A stretch of 64,000 bases of DNA from Larkinella humicola (GTDB taxonomy: Bacteria; Bacteroidota; Bacteroidia; Cytophagales; Spirosomataceae). Within the stretch, counting starts at the first letter, position 1, and the number at the start of each line of letters is the position of its first letter. The stretch covers positions 620,001 to 684,000 of the forward strand of contig NZ_VTWS01000001.1 in the NCBI RefSeq assembly GCF_008727875.1, written 5' to 3'. Under the pieces are notes generated by a model that saw nothing but the letters and a program-made list of their open reading frames with translations, made no database searches and was not told where the DNA came from. The translations under genes were made by a program, and so were the position numbers. This document shows positions 1 through 8,974 of this stretch, piece by piece.

Positions 1-2313
1 TCCCAACTGCGCGGCCCGGATCCGATCAATTTCGATGTTAATTGCGGGATAATTTATCGCCTGACCAATCTGAACATCCCGCAGGTAAGGGATTTTTTTC
101 AAACTGGCAATTACCTTTTGGGCATATTCTTCGTTTTGCGGTTTATTTTTCCCGATCACCTTCACTTCAATCGGTGTAGGCGAACCCTGACTCAAAATTT
201 TATCGGTTAACTCTATCGGTTCAAAGGAGAGTTTTATATCCGGCAAAGCGGCCTTCATTTTATCCCGGTACTGGTCCTTTAGCTGATCCAGATCGACGTC
301 ATAATCGTGATTTAAACTTACCTGCAACACCCCTTCCTGCGGACCGGCCATGAAGAGGTAAATCGGACTGGTTGAAAACTGTGATCCGTGCATCCCCACC
401 ATAGCCGAGGTAATATCGACGTTCTCTTTTCCCACCAGGTCGTGTAAAACATCAATGGCTTTGAGCATCGTAGTTTCGGTTTTCTCAAGCCGCGTACCAT
501 CCTGAGCCCGAAGGCGAACCTGAAACTGCCCGGCATTGACCCGAGGCAACACGTCCCGCCCGATGATCGATAAAAAGAAAGCCGTGCTGGCCAGTGCGAT
601 CACGACATAGCCGACGGTTATGGATTTTTTATAGGGAATCGTCCACGAAATAAACCGCACAAAATTGATCCGAAGCCGCTCGAAACGACCGATTTTACCA
701 TCGTTGTTGAGGTCAGCCTGGTGCGCTAGTTTCTGTTTTCCGCTCAGGATGCGTTCTTCCGACGACTGGGCCGCCACCGGAATCGACTGGGCCAGTCTGG
801 CGTCTTGTTTCCCGGCTATTCCGTTGGTTTTAATGACGTGCGCTTTCATCAGCCAGTTTGCCAGCACCGGCACCAGCGTCTGGGCCATGATGTAGGACGT
901 AATCATGGAAAACGCGATGGCCAGCGAAAGCGGTAAAAACAAGGCACCCGGTATGCCTTTCATGGTGAAGGCCGGGGCAAAAACCGCCAGAATACAGAAG
1001 AGAATCAGTAGTTTAGAGAAGGCGATTTCCTGACAGGCATCCCAGATGGCCAGCGCCTTGGGCTTTTTCATGTCCAGATGCTGGTGTATATTTTCGATCG
1101 TTACGGTCGATTCGTCTACCAGAATTCCGATGGCCAGCGACAACCCGCTCAACGTCATGATGTTGATGGTTTGCCCGAATAGCGATAGGAATAAAACCCC
1201 GGAGATAATACAGATCGGAATGGTAATAATAACGATCAATGCCCCACGCGGATCGCCCAGAAAGAGCAGCACCATTAACCCGGTCAAAATGGCGCCAATG
1301 ACGCCTTCGGTTATCAAACTTTCGACCGAATTGATGACATAAACTGACTGGTCAAACTCATACGACAACTTAACATCTTCGGGTAACAACGACTGAAACC
1401 GGGGCAATTCTTTTTTCAGATTCTGAACCACTTCCCACGTGGAGGCATCGGCTGATTTGGTAATGGGCAAATACACCGAACGACGCCCATTGACCAACAC
1501 ATAACCCGACGTAATATCCGCACCATCTTCCACTTTAGCCACATCCTTGAGGTAGATGTTCTGAACCGTTCCGGTGTATAACGGAATGTTTTCAAAGTCT
1601 TTAACTTCCCTGATGGTGGTGTTGGCGGGCGTAAAATAATTCAGGTCACCCACCCGCACGTTCCCGGCGGGAGTTGCCTGGTTATTAATCCGTAAAGCCG
1701 CTACCAACTGATCAGGCGTAAGATTGTGAGAGCGCAGCAAGGCCGGGTCGGCTTTAATGACAATGGTTCGCGAATTGCCCCCGAAGGGCGCCGGTGCTAC
1801 CAGACCGGGAATTGAACTGAAACCGGCCCGTATGTACACATTCGCCATGTCCTGCAGTTCGTTGTTGGTTCGGATGGGGCTGCTCAACACCAACTGCCCC
1901 ACCGGCAAGGTTGAGGCATCGAACCGAAGGATGAAAGGCGGCTGCGATCCGGGTGGAAAAATGGCCTGCGCCCGGTTGGTATACGACGACACTTCGGCGG
2001 CCGCCTGGGCCATGTTCGTACCTTCGTAAAACGATAATTTGATCAGCGTAAGTCCCTGAATATTTTTGGTTTCGATGCTTTTCACCCCCGACACATAAAG
2101 CAGGAGATTGACGTACTGTTTCCCGAAAAACGACTCCATCTGGTTGGGTGTGTAACCGCCAAAGGGGTGGGAAATGTAAATAACCGGCAAATCCAGATTG
2201 GGAAAAATGTCGATTTTGATCGTGCGAACGGCACCGACACCGAAATAAAATAAACCCGCCACCAATACCAGCACGGTAATGGGTTTGCGAAGGGCTGATC
2301 GGATTAAATCCAT
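1..2313 (-). CDS. RND efflux transporter permease (partial, C-terminus beyond left edge)
   Basis: An inner-membrane proton-driven resistance-nodulation-division pump of the AcrB/CzcA superfamily, which would export drugs, metals or other compounds with a periplasmic adaptor and an outer-membrane channel. The frame is open from an ATG at 2313 to base 1, giving 771 visible residues of an expected 1050-1150. The start is a typical RND N-terminus (MDLIRSALRKPI) followed by TM1. A periplasmic porter domain comes next, then the TM2-TM6 bundle with GLSLAIGILVDESTVTIENI, the conserved RND motif with the TM4 acidic residue. Between the two halves there is a loop with an EF-hand-like sequence, DLNNDGKIGRFE, at residues 534-545. 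The FadR-type regulator gene lies 48 bp upstream on the same strand, so the two probably form an operon. The substrate cannot be told from sequence. No adaptor gene is visible; it may lie beyond the edge. Confidence 0.93.
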   Translation of the reverse strand, partial: MDLIRSALRKPITVLVLVAGLFYFGVGAVRTIKIDIFPNLDLPVIYISHPFGGYTPNQMESFFGKQYVNLLLYVSGVKSIETKNIQGLTLIKLSFYEGTNMAQAAAEVSSYTNRAQAIFPPGSQPPFILRFDASTLPVGQLVLSSPIRTNNELQDMANVYIRAGFSSIPGLVAPAPFGGNSRTIVIKADPALLRSHNLTPDQLVAALRINNQATPAGNVRVGDLNYFTPANTTIREVKDFENIPLYTGTVQNIYLKDVAKVEDGADITSGYVLVNGRRSVYLPITKSADASTWEVVQNLKKELPRFQSLLPEDVKLSYEFDQSVYVINSVESLITEGVIGAILTGLMVLLFLGDPRGALIVIITIPICIISGVLFLSLFGQTINIMTLSGLSLAIGILVDESTVTIENIHQHLDMKKPKALAIWDACQEIAFSKLLILFCILAVFAPAFTMKGIPGALFLPLSLAIAFSMITSYIMAQTLVPVLANWLMKAHVIKTNGIAGKQDARLAQSIPVAAQSSEERILSGKQKLAHQADLNNDGKIGRFERLRINFVRFISWTIPYKKSITVGYVVIALASTAFFLSIIGRDVLPRVNAGQFQVRLRAQDGTRLEKTETTMLKAIDVLHDLVGKENVDITSAMVGMHGSQFSTSPIYLFMAGPQEGVLQVSLNHDYDVDLDQLKDQYRDKMKAALPDIKLSFEPIELTDKILSQGSPTPIEVKVIGKNKPQNEEYAQKVIASLKKIPYLRDVQIGQAINYPAINIEIDRIRAAQLG

Positions 2314-2361
2314 AACGTACTGTCCTTGGTTAGAAGTTGGAATCTACGGGTATCGAACGCA

Positions 2362-3033
2362 CTACCGGATCTGGCCCGTAATCTTTGCTGCCCAATACCA
2401 TGCTTTTTTAGGATCACGGTCGGCAACACTTTGCAGCAGGGAGGTGTGCATGGTTTGTTTACTCAGCAACGTCTCCGTCGTTATAAAAACTTCCATAAAC
2501 GACTTCTTCATTTTATTGGCAATGATCCGGTAGAGATCCACGAGAACTTCATTTTTCGATGCCATTGCCAGGCGGATGTGAAATTGAATATCGGCTTCGA
2601 TGCATTCTTCCGGGCGGTTTTGCAGGGCGGCTTCGTGCCGTTTTTGCAGATAACCGGTCATGACATCAATGTCTTCCTGCGTCCGGTTCAGGGCGGCTTT
2701 CTCGGCAATTTTGAGTTCCAGCAACTGGCGAACCTCGTTCACATCGTCGCCCTCGGCCCGCGACAAACTCTGGTGAAACGGCTCGACGCTGTTCTGCTGG
2801 AGTTCCACGAAGGTGCCGACGCCCTGCTGTACCCGAATGAGTCCCTTGTTGACCAGAATGCGAATCGCTTCCCGGATGGTTGAGCGGCCCACGCCAAACT
2901 GGTGCATGAGTTCGGGTTCGGAAGGCAGCCTTTCGCCAATTTTGTAGTGGTTCGACGCGATTTGGTGCTGGAGCTTGTTGACAACCGCATCGGCCAGACT
3001 CTCGCGCTTGATTAAGATCGTATCGGTAGTCAT
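2362..3033 (-). CDS. FadR/GntR family transcriptional regulator (FCD domain)
   Basis: A DNA-binding regulator of the GntR superfamily, FadR subfamily. The N-terminal winged HTH (about residues 10-75) carries the signature LPSEPELMHQFGVGRSTIRE followed by a GLIRVQQGVGTFV wing. The all-helical C-terminal half (about 85-220) fits the FCD ligand-binding domain, which usually binds a carboxylated metabolite, often through a metal. The start MTTDTILIKRESLADAV at 3033 is chosen because the 13 in-frame residues upstream look like read-through of the leader. The protein is then 223 aa, normal for the family. The gene is first in a likely two-gene operon with the RND pump (48 bp gap), so it probably controls that pump. 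Family and fold are clear; ligand and target are inferred. Confidence 0.88.
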   Translation of the reverse strand: MTTDTILIKRESLADAVVNKLQHQIASNHYKIGERLPSEPELMHQFGVGRSTIREAIRILVNKGLIRVQQGVGTFVELQQNSVEPFHQSLSRAEGDDVNEVRQLLELKIAEKAALNRTQEDIDVMTGYLQKRHEAALQNRPEECIEADIQFHIRLAMASKNEVLVDLYRIIANKMKKSFMEVFITTETLLSKQTMHTSLLQSVADRDPKKAWYWAAKITGQIR

Positions 3034-3080
3034 CAGATGATATGATGAGTAAAAATAAGTCGCAGACACCAAAACCGCAA
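3030..3080 (-). promoter_or_regulatory. Candidate promoter and operator of the regulator-RND operon
   Basis: On the minus strand a TTG (3078-3080) stands 20 nt from TATTTTTA (3050-3057), one base off the Bacteroidota -7 consensus TAnnTTTG. Just downstream the inverted repeat TCATCA-N7-TGATGA (3030-3048) overlaps the start codon, a common place for an autoregulatory operator. Both calls rest on short motifs and are weak. The rest of the 303-bp gap up to the helicase gene (3034-3336) shows nothing else I can support. Confidence 0.25.
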
Positions 3081-3336
3081 GCTCTACAGTCAGTATGATT
3101 TTTTCTTTACCAGGATTCTTTCAATTAATAAATTTTGTTACCAGAATAGTGCTATTTCGAGAGCAATGCGAGCAAAACCGCTGCCTGCCCACCGTAAATC
3201 TGGAAAGCGGTTTGGGGCAAAAAAAGGATTGGCAGTCCCCTTTCCTTTTGCTATCTTCACCTTTTCCGGGAAAAACTGGCACGTTCCTCCCAATCTGTAA
3301 CTTGCTATCCGCTATCTGTTTATTAGTTGTTTCTTT

Positions 3337-5436
3337 ATGCCCACCATTGTAAACGAAAAGCTCCAGCTTGCGCACGACTTCATCCTGCATACCAATCGAA
3401 ATGTCTTTTTGACGGGAAAAGCCGGTACGGGGAAAACAACATTTTTGCACGAAATTAAACAGTTGACATCCAAACGACTGGCGGTAGTGGCTCCCACCGG
3501 CGTGGCCGCCATCAACGCCGGGGGCGTCACCATTCATTCGCTGTTTCAATTGCCGTTTGGCCCGCTGGTTCCGGGAACGGCCGGTCAGGAATCCAAAAAA
3601 ATAAACCGGGAAAAAATCAAATTATTCCGGACACTTGATCTGTTAATTGTCGATGAAATCAGCATGGTTCGCGCCGATGTGCTCGACGGCATCGATGAAG
3701 TACTGCGACGCTACCGGCATCGTTCCGAACCCTTTGGGGGCGTTCAGTTGCTGCTCATTGGTGACATGCAGCAGTTACCGCCGGTGATTCGGGACGACGA
3801 CTGGGCTTTTCTGAAACCCTATTACGAAACCGGGTATTTTTTCGGGAGTCGCGCCCTCCGCAAAACGCCGTATATCTCAATCGAACTCCAGCACATTTAC
3901 CGGCAGTCCGACCAGCGCTTCATCGAGATTCTGAACAGCATTCGCGAAAAACGCGTCACGCATTTGCAATTGGACGAGTTGAACCAACGGTATATTGCCG
4001 ATTTTTCACCGGACGACAGCGAAGGATTCATCACCCTATCGACCCATAACAACGCGGCCCAGCAAATCAACAATCAGAAATTGCGGGCCTTAAAGACGCC
4101 CTCCCACACCTTTGAAGCCACCCTCGAAGGCGAATTTCCCGCCCACGCTTACCCCACTGATGCCAGCCTGGAACTGAAAGTGGGTGCGCAGGTGATGTTC
4201 ATCAAAAATGATATTTCCCGCGAAAAGCTGTTCTATAACGGAAAAATTGGGCAAATAACCGACATCGACGACGATTTTATTTATGTAAAATGTCCCAAAG
4301 AAATCGAAACACTCGCCGTGGATCGAATGGAGTGGACGAACATCCGGTATTCGCTGGATGCGACTACCAATGAAATCAAAGAAGAGCCGGTCGGTAAATT
4401 TGTTCAATATCCGCTCAAACTGGCCTGGGCCATTACGATTCATAAAAGCCAGGGCCTAACGTTTGAAAAAGCCATTATCGACGCGGCTTCGGCCTTCGCT
4501 CACGGGCAGGTATATGTGGCCCTGAGTCGCTGCAAATCGCTGGATGGGCTGGTGCTGCGTGCGCCCATACCCTCCCACAGCATTAAAACCGAGCTGATGC
4601 TGGAGGAATTCCACGAACAGGTTCAATTGCAAACGCCCGACGAACAGGAGTTGTGGAATTCGAAGCAAATCAACCAGGAAAACCTGCTGCTGGACCTGTT
4701 TCTGTTCGACCGATCGGAGTATTTGATCAACAAATCGCTGCGGCTGGTTACTGAAAATGTTTCCAGTCTGGATGAAGGGGCCGGGCAAATTCTGACTCAT
4801 TTTAAGACCCACTTCCACGAAAAAGCCGGTAGTTTAGCCATGCGGTTCCGCCAGCAACTGCCGGCCTACTTTGCCGAAAATCTCTTGCCGGAGGATAACC
4901 AGCCGTTGCAAGAGCGCATTCGAAAAGCGGGCTCTTACTTCTACAACCTGATCAATAACGAACTATTACCCATTCTTTATTATTATCCAACCGGTTCCGA
5001 TAACAAACTGGTTCAGGAGTCCCTGCGCGAATCACTGGAAGAACTGGAGAAAGAATTGTTCATCAAAATGCACTGTTTCGACGGTTGCCGAAGCGGTTTT
5101 GAAGCACTGGCGTACCTGAAAGCACGCAACGAATCTGAACTGGCTTTTCAGCCGAACCGGAAATTAAAGGAGCGTCGGAAAACCGGTGAGCCGTCCGACA
5201 GCAGCGGTAGTAAAAACGGTACCAGCCTCTACAAAGCTCTGACGAAATGGCGGGATGATCTGGCCGGTGAAAACGACAGTGCCGGGTACATGGTGCTTCC
5301 CCGGAAAACGATCCTGGAACTAAGCCGCATCCGGCCCAAAACGCTGGATGAATTATTAACCGTAAAAGGGTTCGGAAAAACGAAAGTCAAAATGATCGGC
5401 GAAGAAGTTCTCGCCATCATTCGGATGTTTCAGTAA
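3337..5436 (+). CDS. PIF1/RecD-like superfamily 1 helicase with C-terminal HRDC-like domain
   Basis: An ATP-dependent DNA helicase of the PIF1-like SF1B group, cytoplasmic, probably in replication or recombination repair. Walker A is GKAGTGKT at residues 27-34, Walker B is LLIVDEISMV (about 105-114), and motif III-type GDMQQLPPV follows. Motifs V/VI are in AWAITIHKSQGLTFEKAIID and VYVALSRCKSLDGL, as in PIF1 proteins. A central region of unassigned helical character (about 430-600) leads to a C-terminal HRDC-like segment with ELSRIRPKTLDELLTVKGFG. Length (699 aa) suits the Bacteroidota form of this family, where an HRDC domain follows the helicase core. The ATG at 3337 begins directly before the helicase core. 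The gene stands alone and converges on the acylase gene. Confidence 0.9.
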   Translation: MPTIVNEKLQLAHDFILHTNRNVFLTGKAGTGKTTFLHEIKQLTSKRLAVVAPTGVAAINAGGVTIHSLFQLPFGPLVPGTAGQESKKINREKIKLFRTLDLLIVDEISMVRADVLDGIDEVLRRYRHRSEPFGGVQLLLIGDMQQLPPVIRDDDWAFLKPYYETGYFFGSRALRKTPYISIELQHIYRQSDQRFIEILNSIREKRVTHLQLDELNQRYIADFSPDDSEGFITLSTHNNAAQQINNQKLRALKTPSHTFEATLEGEFPAHAYPTDASLELKVGAQVMFIKNDISREKLFYNGKIGQITDIDDDFIYVKCPKEIETLAVDRMEWTNIRYSLDATTNEIKEEPVGKFVQYPLKLAWAITIHKSQGLTFEKAIIDAASAFAHGQVYVALSRCKSLDGLVLRAPIPSHSIKTELMLEEFHEQVQLQTPDEQELWNSKQINQENLLLDLFLFDRSEYLINKSLRLVTENVSSLDEGAGQILTHFKTHFHEKAGSLAMRFRQQLPAYFAENLLPEDNQPLQERIRKAGSYFYNLINNELLPILYYYPTGSDNKLVQESLRESLEELEKELFIKMHCFDGCRSGFEALAYLKARNESELAFQPNRKLKERRKTGEPSDSSGSKNGTSLYKALTKWRDDLAGENDSAGYMVLPRKTILELSRIRPKTLDELLTVKGFGKTKVKMIGEEVLAIIRMFQ

Positions 5437-5450
5437 ATTGTTTCATAAAG

Positions 5451-5547
5451 AATTTCAAATGAAAAAGGTTGAATGTTGAATGTAAAAGTGTTTAAAGAGC
5501 GTTATGCCACTTTTACATTCAACATTCAACCTTTTTCATTTGAAATT
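5451..5547. repeat. Long perfect inverted repeat A (40-bp arms, 17-nt loop) between convergent genes
   Basis: The arms 5451-5490 and 5508-5547 are perfect reverse complements. The left arm contains the word TTGAATG twice and ends AATGTAAAAGTG. Its composition is skewed: 9 G against 1 C. The repeat fills nearly all of the gap between the helicase stop (5436) and the acylase stop (5555), so it could stop transcription from both sides, although it lacks the GC-rich stem plus T-run of an ordinary intrinsic terminator. It shares AATGTAAAAGT with repeat F at 29919-30008. Confidence 0.9.
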
Positions 5548-5554
5548 AGAAATC

Positions 5555-7744
5555 CTATTCCCCAGGATGATACGTCCTGCCAACGTGTTGCTGAATATCT
5601 TCCGGGTAGAACCAGATGTCCTTGAATTTCCCGGCACTGAACAGCGCGGACTGATCATTGAAATGCGGAGAAGCCGGGTCGCTGCTGTGGCCGCCGTTGA
5701 CAACCGTCCGGGCTTTCACGCGATCGCCAAACTCCACGACAGCGACAAAACTATTGCCCACACTGCCGTATCTTTTTTTCGTTCCGGGATAGGTCCGTGC
5801 TCCAAATGACGCCAGCGATCCCCAGGTAGCGGAGGTGAAACCGACCGGAAAGCTGGGCTTCTGATCATCGAAGGTTTCTTTAATTTTTCCGGTAAGTCGC
5901 TGAAACCGGTTGATTTCGCCCCAGGGGGTTTTCCAGGTGCCAAAATCCCGCGTAAGCTCCTCCAGCACTTCGGCAAGTGCTTTCACTTTATCCTTCGGGC
6001 TTGTGTTTTTCACGACGTAGTCCGTAAACGTCAGAAAGTCAAACCGCTGATTTCCTTTGATTTGCGCACGGGCCAGCCGTTGAATCTTTTCGCCCCAGAA
6101 AACCGCCAGCGTGGTGGCCACTGAAGTTGTTCCGTACGTTTTATCCCAGTTGTTTAGCAGGTCAATGGCTTCGCCCAACGGTTTGGACGGTTCCTCTGAC
6201 TTGGCAGAAACGGTTTTATAGGCCTGCACCAGCGACGGAATCAGGTCGTCAAAACCGGGCAGATGGGGGTCGTTGGCGGCCGCAATCAGTGTATCCAACG
6301 TGAAAACCGACTTCTGGCTCAACACCTGGACCGCGTTGACGCCCCGGTAATTTTCGGCATCCGGTGCCATGTAGGTCGGATACTGGCTGATGGCCGGGCT
6401 GCTGGGTCCCGAAACGGAAAACGGCGTTGAATTGCAGTTCTGAATCCAGCCGCTAACCGGGTTTTTCACCTGCACAATCTCGGTGATGTCGTGTAGTCCT
6501 TTCCAGTCCGTTTCCGGATCGCTCCCATCGACGGGCTCGTTCCAGTTGAATTTCGGGTTTCGTTTCGGGATAAAATTTCCGTGCCAATACGCTATCGTTC
6601 CCCGGCGGTCGGCATAAACCGTGTTGTTGGTCGCATTACCATTGAGCTTCATGACGTTCTGATAGCTCTTGTAATCTTTGGCCTTCGTCCGCAGATACGA
6701 TTGCGCCAGCGCATTCAACGGGTCGTTCATCATGCTGATGGTGATCCACTTGTCACCGAGCTGACCCGCCACCGGGCCGTGGTGCGTGCGGTAAATTGTA
6801 AAGTCTTTGTGCTTGATTTCATTTCCGGATTTGTAGGGCAACGAGATCGTTTCGGTTTTCACCGGACGCCATTCCGTACCGGATTTGTACTGGTAAATGC
6901 CGTCTTTCTTTTCAACCGTTTCCAGGTACTCGTCCATCGAGTCGGCATCACCGGAGGTGTGCATCCAGCCACAATTCTGGTTAAACCCCTGGTAGACAAA
7001 AAACTGCCCCCAGGTTACAGCCCCGTATGCATTCAAGCCTTTTTTACTGACCACATGCACTTCCGACCGGAAATAGAACGAGGTGTGAGGATTAATCAAC
7101 AGCATGGCGTTTTTCGATGCGGTTTTAGAAGGCGCAATGGCAAAACCGTTCGATCCGACGGGTTCGCGATCGGTCTTCTCAAAATCATACGCCTGCGCCG
7201 ACCATTTCGAAATGGTATAAAACGCTTTGATCCGCTCCGTAGAAATAACACTCAGGTTCCCGCCGATGCTACCTTCGCTGAACATGAGGGGCATCCAGGG
7301 CTGAAACCGCGTTAATAAGCGCGGTTTGACATTGGGGTGTGTGGCCAAATAATAGTTCGTCCCCTCGGCAAAGGCATCCAGCAGTTTTTTCATCCAGGCC
7401 GGTGATTTTTTGTAGATCGCCATGGCCTGCGTGGTGTCCATAAAAAGCCGGGCGCGGAGATCGTGGTACAGGGCGTCTTCGCCGTCGACCTCGGCCATGC
7501 GGCCAAGGGCATCGATGTAATTTTCTTCCACCCGCGCAAAATCGTCTTCGCATTGGGAATACAACAGCCCGAAAACGACGTCAGCATCGGTTTTTCCGTA
7601 AATGTGCGGAATATCCCAGGTGTCGCGGGTGATGGTGATGCCTTTGGCCCGCTGCTGCCAGCGTTTGACTTCGTCGGGTCGGAAAGCCTGCGTCCAGGCG
7701 GGTAATGCACTCAGGAGAATAAGCAGGAAGAAAAGTGATCGCAT
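5555..7744 (-). CDS. Secreted penicillin acylase family hydrolase
   Basis: An N-terminal nucleophile hydrolase that cleaves amide bonds in N-acylated substrates (acyl-homoserine lactones, acylated amino acids or similar); the natural substrate is unknown. The start at 7744 is chosen because MRSLFFLLILLSALPAWTQA is a clean Sec signal peptide; an upstream in-frame extension of 30 residues has no such character. The precursor is then 729 aa, the usual size. The A-chain region includes ITRDTWDIPHIYG. The B chain should start at the serine in VGSNGFAIAPSKT (Ser198 of this form), which is the catalytic N-terminal Ser after autoprocessing. Later conserved pieces are NPHTSFYF and the Asn-containing NGNATNNTVYAD. 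The product is probably periplasmic. It stands alone and converges with the helicase gene across repeat A. Confidence 0.92.
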   Translation of the reverse strand: MRSLFFLLILLSALPAWTQAFRPDEVKRWQQRAKGITITRDTWDIPHIYGKTDADVVFGLLYSQCEDDFARVEENYIDALGRMAEVDGEDALYHDLRARLFMDTTQAMAIYKKSPAWMKKLLDAFAEGTNYYLATHPNVKPRLLTRFQPWMPLMFSEGSIGGNLSVISTERIKAFYTISKWSAQAYDFEKTDREPVGSNGFAIAPSKTASKNAMLLINPHTSFYFRSEVHVVSKKGLNAYGAVTWGQFFVYQGFNQNCGWMHTSGDADSMDEYLETVEKKDGIYQYKSGTEWRPVKTETISLPYKSGNEIKHKDFTIYRTHHGPVAGQLGDKWITISMMNDPLNALAQSYLRTKAKDYKSYQNVMKLNGNATNNTVYADRRGTIAYWHGNFIPKRNPKFNWNEPVDGSDPETDWKGLHDITEIVQVKNPVSGWIQNCNSTPFSVSGPSSPAISQYPTYMAPDAENYRGVNAVQVLSQKSVFTLDTLIAAANDPHLPGFDDLIPSLVQAYKTVSAKSEEPSKPLGEAIDLLNNWDKTYGTTSVATTLAVFWGEKIQRLARAQIKGNQRFDFLTFTDYVVKNTSPKDKVKALAEVLEELTRDFGTWKTPWGEINRFQRLTGKIKETFDDQKPSFPVGFTSATWGSLASFGARTYPGTKKRYGSVGNSFVAVVEFGDRVKARTVVNGGHSSDPASPHFNDQSALFSAGKFKDIWFYPEDIQQHVGRTYHPGE

Positions 7745-7851
7745 CGTACAGGGTGTAAAGGCGGTATTCGTTCCTTCGTAAGATAGGCCAAAACGCGAAA
7801 CCGGGCAAGCTTTGACAAGTAGATTGTGACTCAATCACCCAAAATGCAAAC

Positions 7852-7880
7852 AAAAAAGCCCAACATGGCTGTCGGGCTTT
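7852..7880 (-). terminator. Intrinsic terminator after trxA
   Basis: On the minus strand an 11-bp stem (AAAGCCCGACA pairing with TGTTGGGCTTT, one G-U pair, 4-nt loop) is followed by a T-run. It lies 30 bp after the trxA stop and closes the dnaE-mntA-hepT-trxA stretch. Confidence 0.85.
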
Positions 7881-7910
7881 GGCAATCTATGATAAAATAG
7901 CACGCAATTC

Positions 7911-8231
7911 TTACAATTGGGCTACTAATTTCTGTTCCAGAACGGATTTGGCAACGGCACCAATGACCTTGTCCACCATTTTTCCGTTTTTAAACACCAT
8001 CAAAGTCGGAATGCTGCGGATACCGAATTGGGCCGGAATCTGGGCATTCATGTCCACATCCATTTTCGCCACGATGGCTTTGCCTTCGTATTCGCCAGCC
8101 AGTTGTTCCACAACGGGTCCGATCATTTTACAGGGGCCACACCATTCAGCCCAAAAATCCACAAGTACCGGTATATCAGAATTGATTACTTCTGCGAAGT
8201 TGGCGTCGGTTATTTCAATCGCTTTTGCCAT
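7911..8231 (-). CDS. trxA: Thioredoxin
   Basis: A small cytoplasmic disulfide reductase that keeps protein thiols reduced and supplies electrons to ribonucleotide reductase and others. The 106-aa length is standard. The active site WCGPCK has its cysteines at residues 31 and 34, the fold-defining Asp is in VLVDFWAEW, and the cis-Pro segment is [14 protein letters not shown]. The start [12 protein letters not shown] fits family members. It is last in a co-directional run after dnaE and the MNT-HepT pair and is followed by an intrinsic terminator. Confidence 0.97.
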   Translation of the reverse strand: MAKAIEITDANFAEVINSDIPVLVDFWAEWCGPCKMIGPVVEQLAGEYEGKAIVAKMDVDMNAQIPAQFGIRSIPTLMVFKNGKMVDKVIGAVAKSVLEQKLVAQL

Positions 8232-8299
8232 GATTGTATCTCGATTTTTTGTCTTCTTTAACTCTTATGTACGTACAATGTTTTGAATTGAAAAAAAGT

Positions 8300-8653
8300 T
8301 CAACGAACTGAATCATTCGTATTTTCAAGCAATTGTACAATTTCGCCTTTCAAAATTGGAAGGTGTTTGATCACAATTGACCACACAACTGTATCGTTCA
8401 CAGCATCATACGCATGTATAATTCGATTTCGGGTATCAACAATTCTCCGGGTATTAGAAATGGAAAGCGCAGAATCCAGACGCAATGCATTATTGGTTGC
8501 TTCTCCTATAATTTCGAGTTCCCGTTCCATAGCCCTGCGAAGCATTTTATTGGTTTGATATACCTGAAATGATCTATTGTTTGCCAGATAGCCATCTATT
8601 GAGTCTATAGAGACTACAATATCTGTCAAACATTTGCGGATTTCTTCGGTCAT
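8300..8653 (-). CDS. hepT: HepT-like toxin (DUF86 family), partner of the MNT antitoxin
   Basis: A small all-alpha HEPN-fold RNase of the type VII MNT-HepT toxin-antitoxin systems. The RX4HXY motif that defines the active site is intact as RNRIIHAY (about residues 76-83), which suggests a working RNase and a tyrosine available for AMPylation by the partner. Length (117 aa) is normal. Its ATG overlaps the antitoxin stop by 4 bp, the usual coupled arrangement with antitoxin first. HepT proteins form dimers in a larger complex with MntA. Whether it acts in phage defence or only as a stability element is not visible here. Confidence 0.88.
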   Translation of the reverse strand: MTEEIRKCLTDIVVSIDSIDGYLANNRSFQVYQTNKMLRRAMERELEIIGEATNNALRLDSALSISNTRRIVDTRNRIIHAYDAVNDTVVWSIVIKHLPILKGEIVQLLENTNDSVR

Positions 8654-8961
8654 TCCAAAATTGATATTTTGGTACGATTCACCGACCGAATGAAATACGG
8701 ATTCTGCAAAGTAACTTCTTCTACTAACTCAACCGGGCGTCCTAATAACGTTTCCAATTCTTCCGCCAGTTCAAAATAGTTATCCGCATAATCTTCAATT
8801 TTGATCTTTTCGCGATCAAAGCTGAGAAGTAAATCGATGTCACTATCCTGCTTAAAATGACCCGTACAAGCCGAGCCAAAAGCATATAATTTGCTTACGT
8901 GATGTCGCGCGGCAATTTGCCTGATAGGCTCAAGATTGTGTTCAATCAATGACGTTAACAT
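8650..8961 (-). CDS. mntA: MNT-type nucleotidyltransferase antitoxin
   Basis: A minimal nucleotidyltransferase (103 aa) with the full GSX10DXD signature: GS of AFGSACTG, ten residues, then DID. The third carboxylate is probably in the segment RPVELVEEVTL. In characterised MNT-HepT systems this protein transfers AMP to the HepT active-site tyrosine and silences the RNase. It starts 13 bp after the dnaE stop on the same strand, so it may be transcribed from the dnaE promoter. No separate promoter was recognised in the short gap. Confidence 0.88.
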   Translation of the reverse strand: MLTSLIEHNLEPIRQIAARHHVSKLYAFGSACTGHFKQDSDIDLLLSFDREKIKIEDYADNYFELAEELETLLGRPVELVEEVTLQNPYFIRSVNRTKISILE

Positions 8962-8974
8962 AATCTCTTCACTG

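Noticed and set aside
6581-7315. Plus-strand frame of 244 aa opposite the acylase gene
   Set aside because: No family motif, and the acylase on the other strand has a full signal peptide and the catalytic Ser.
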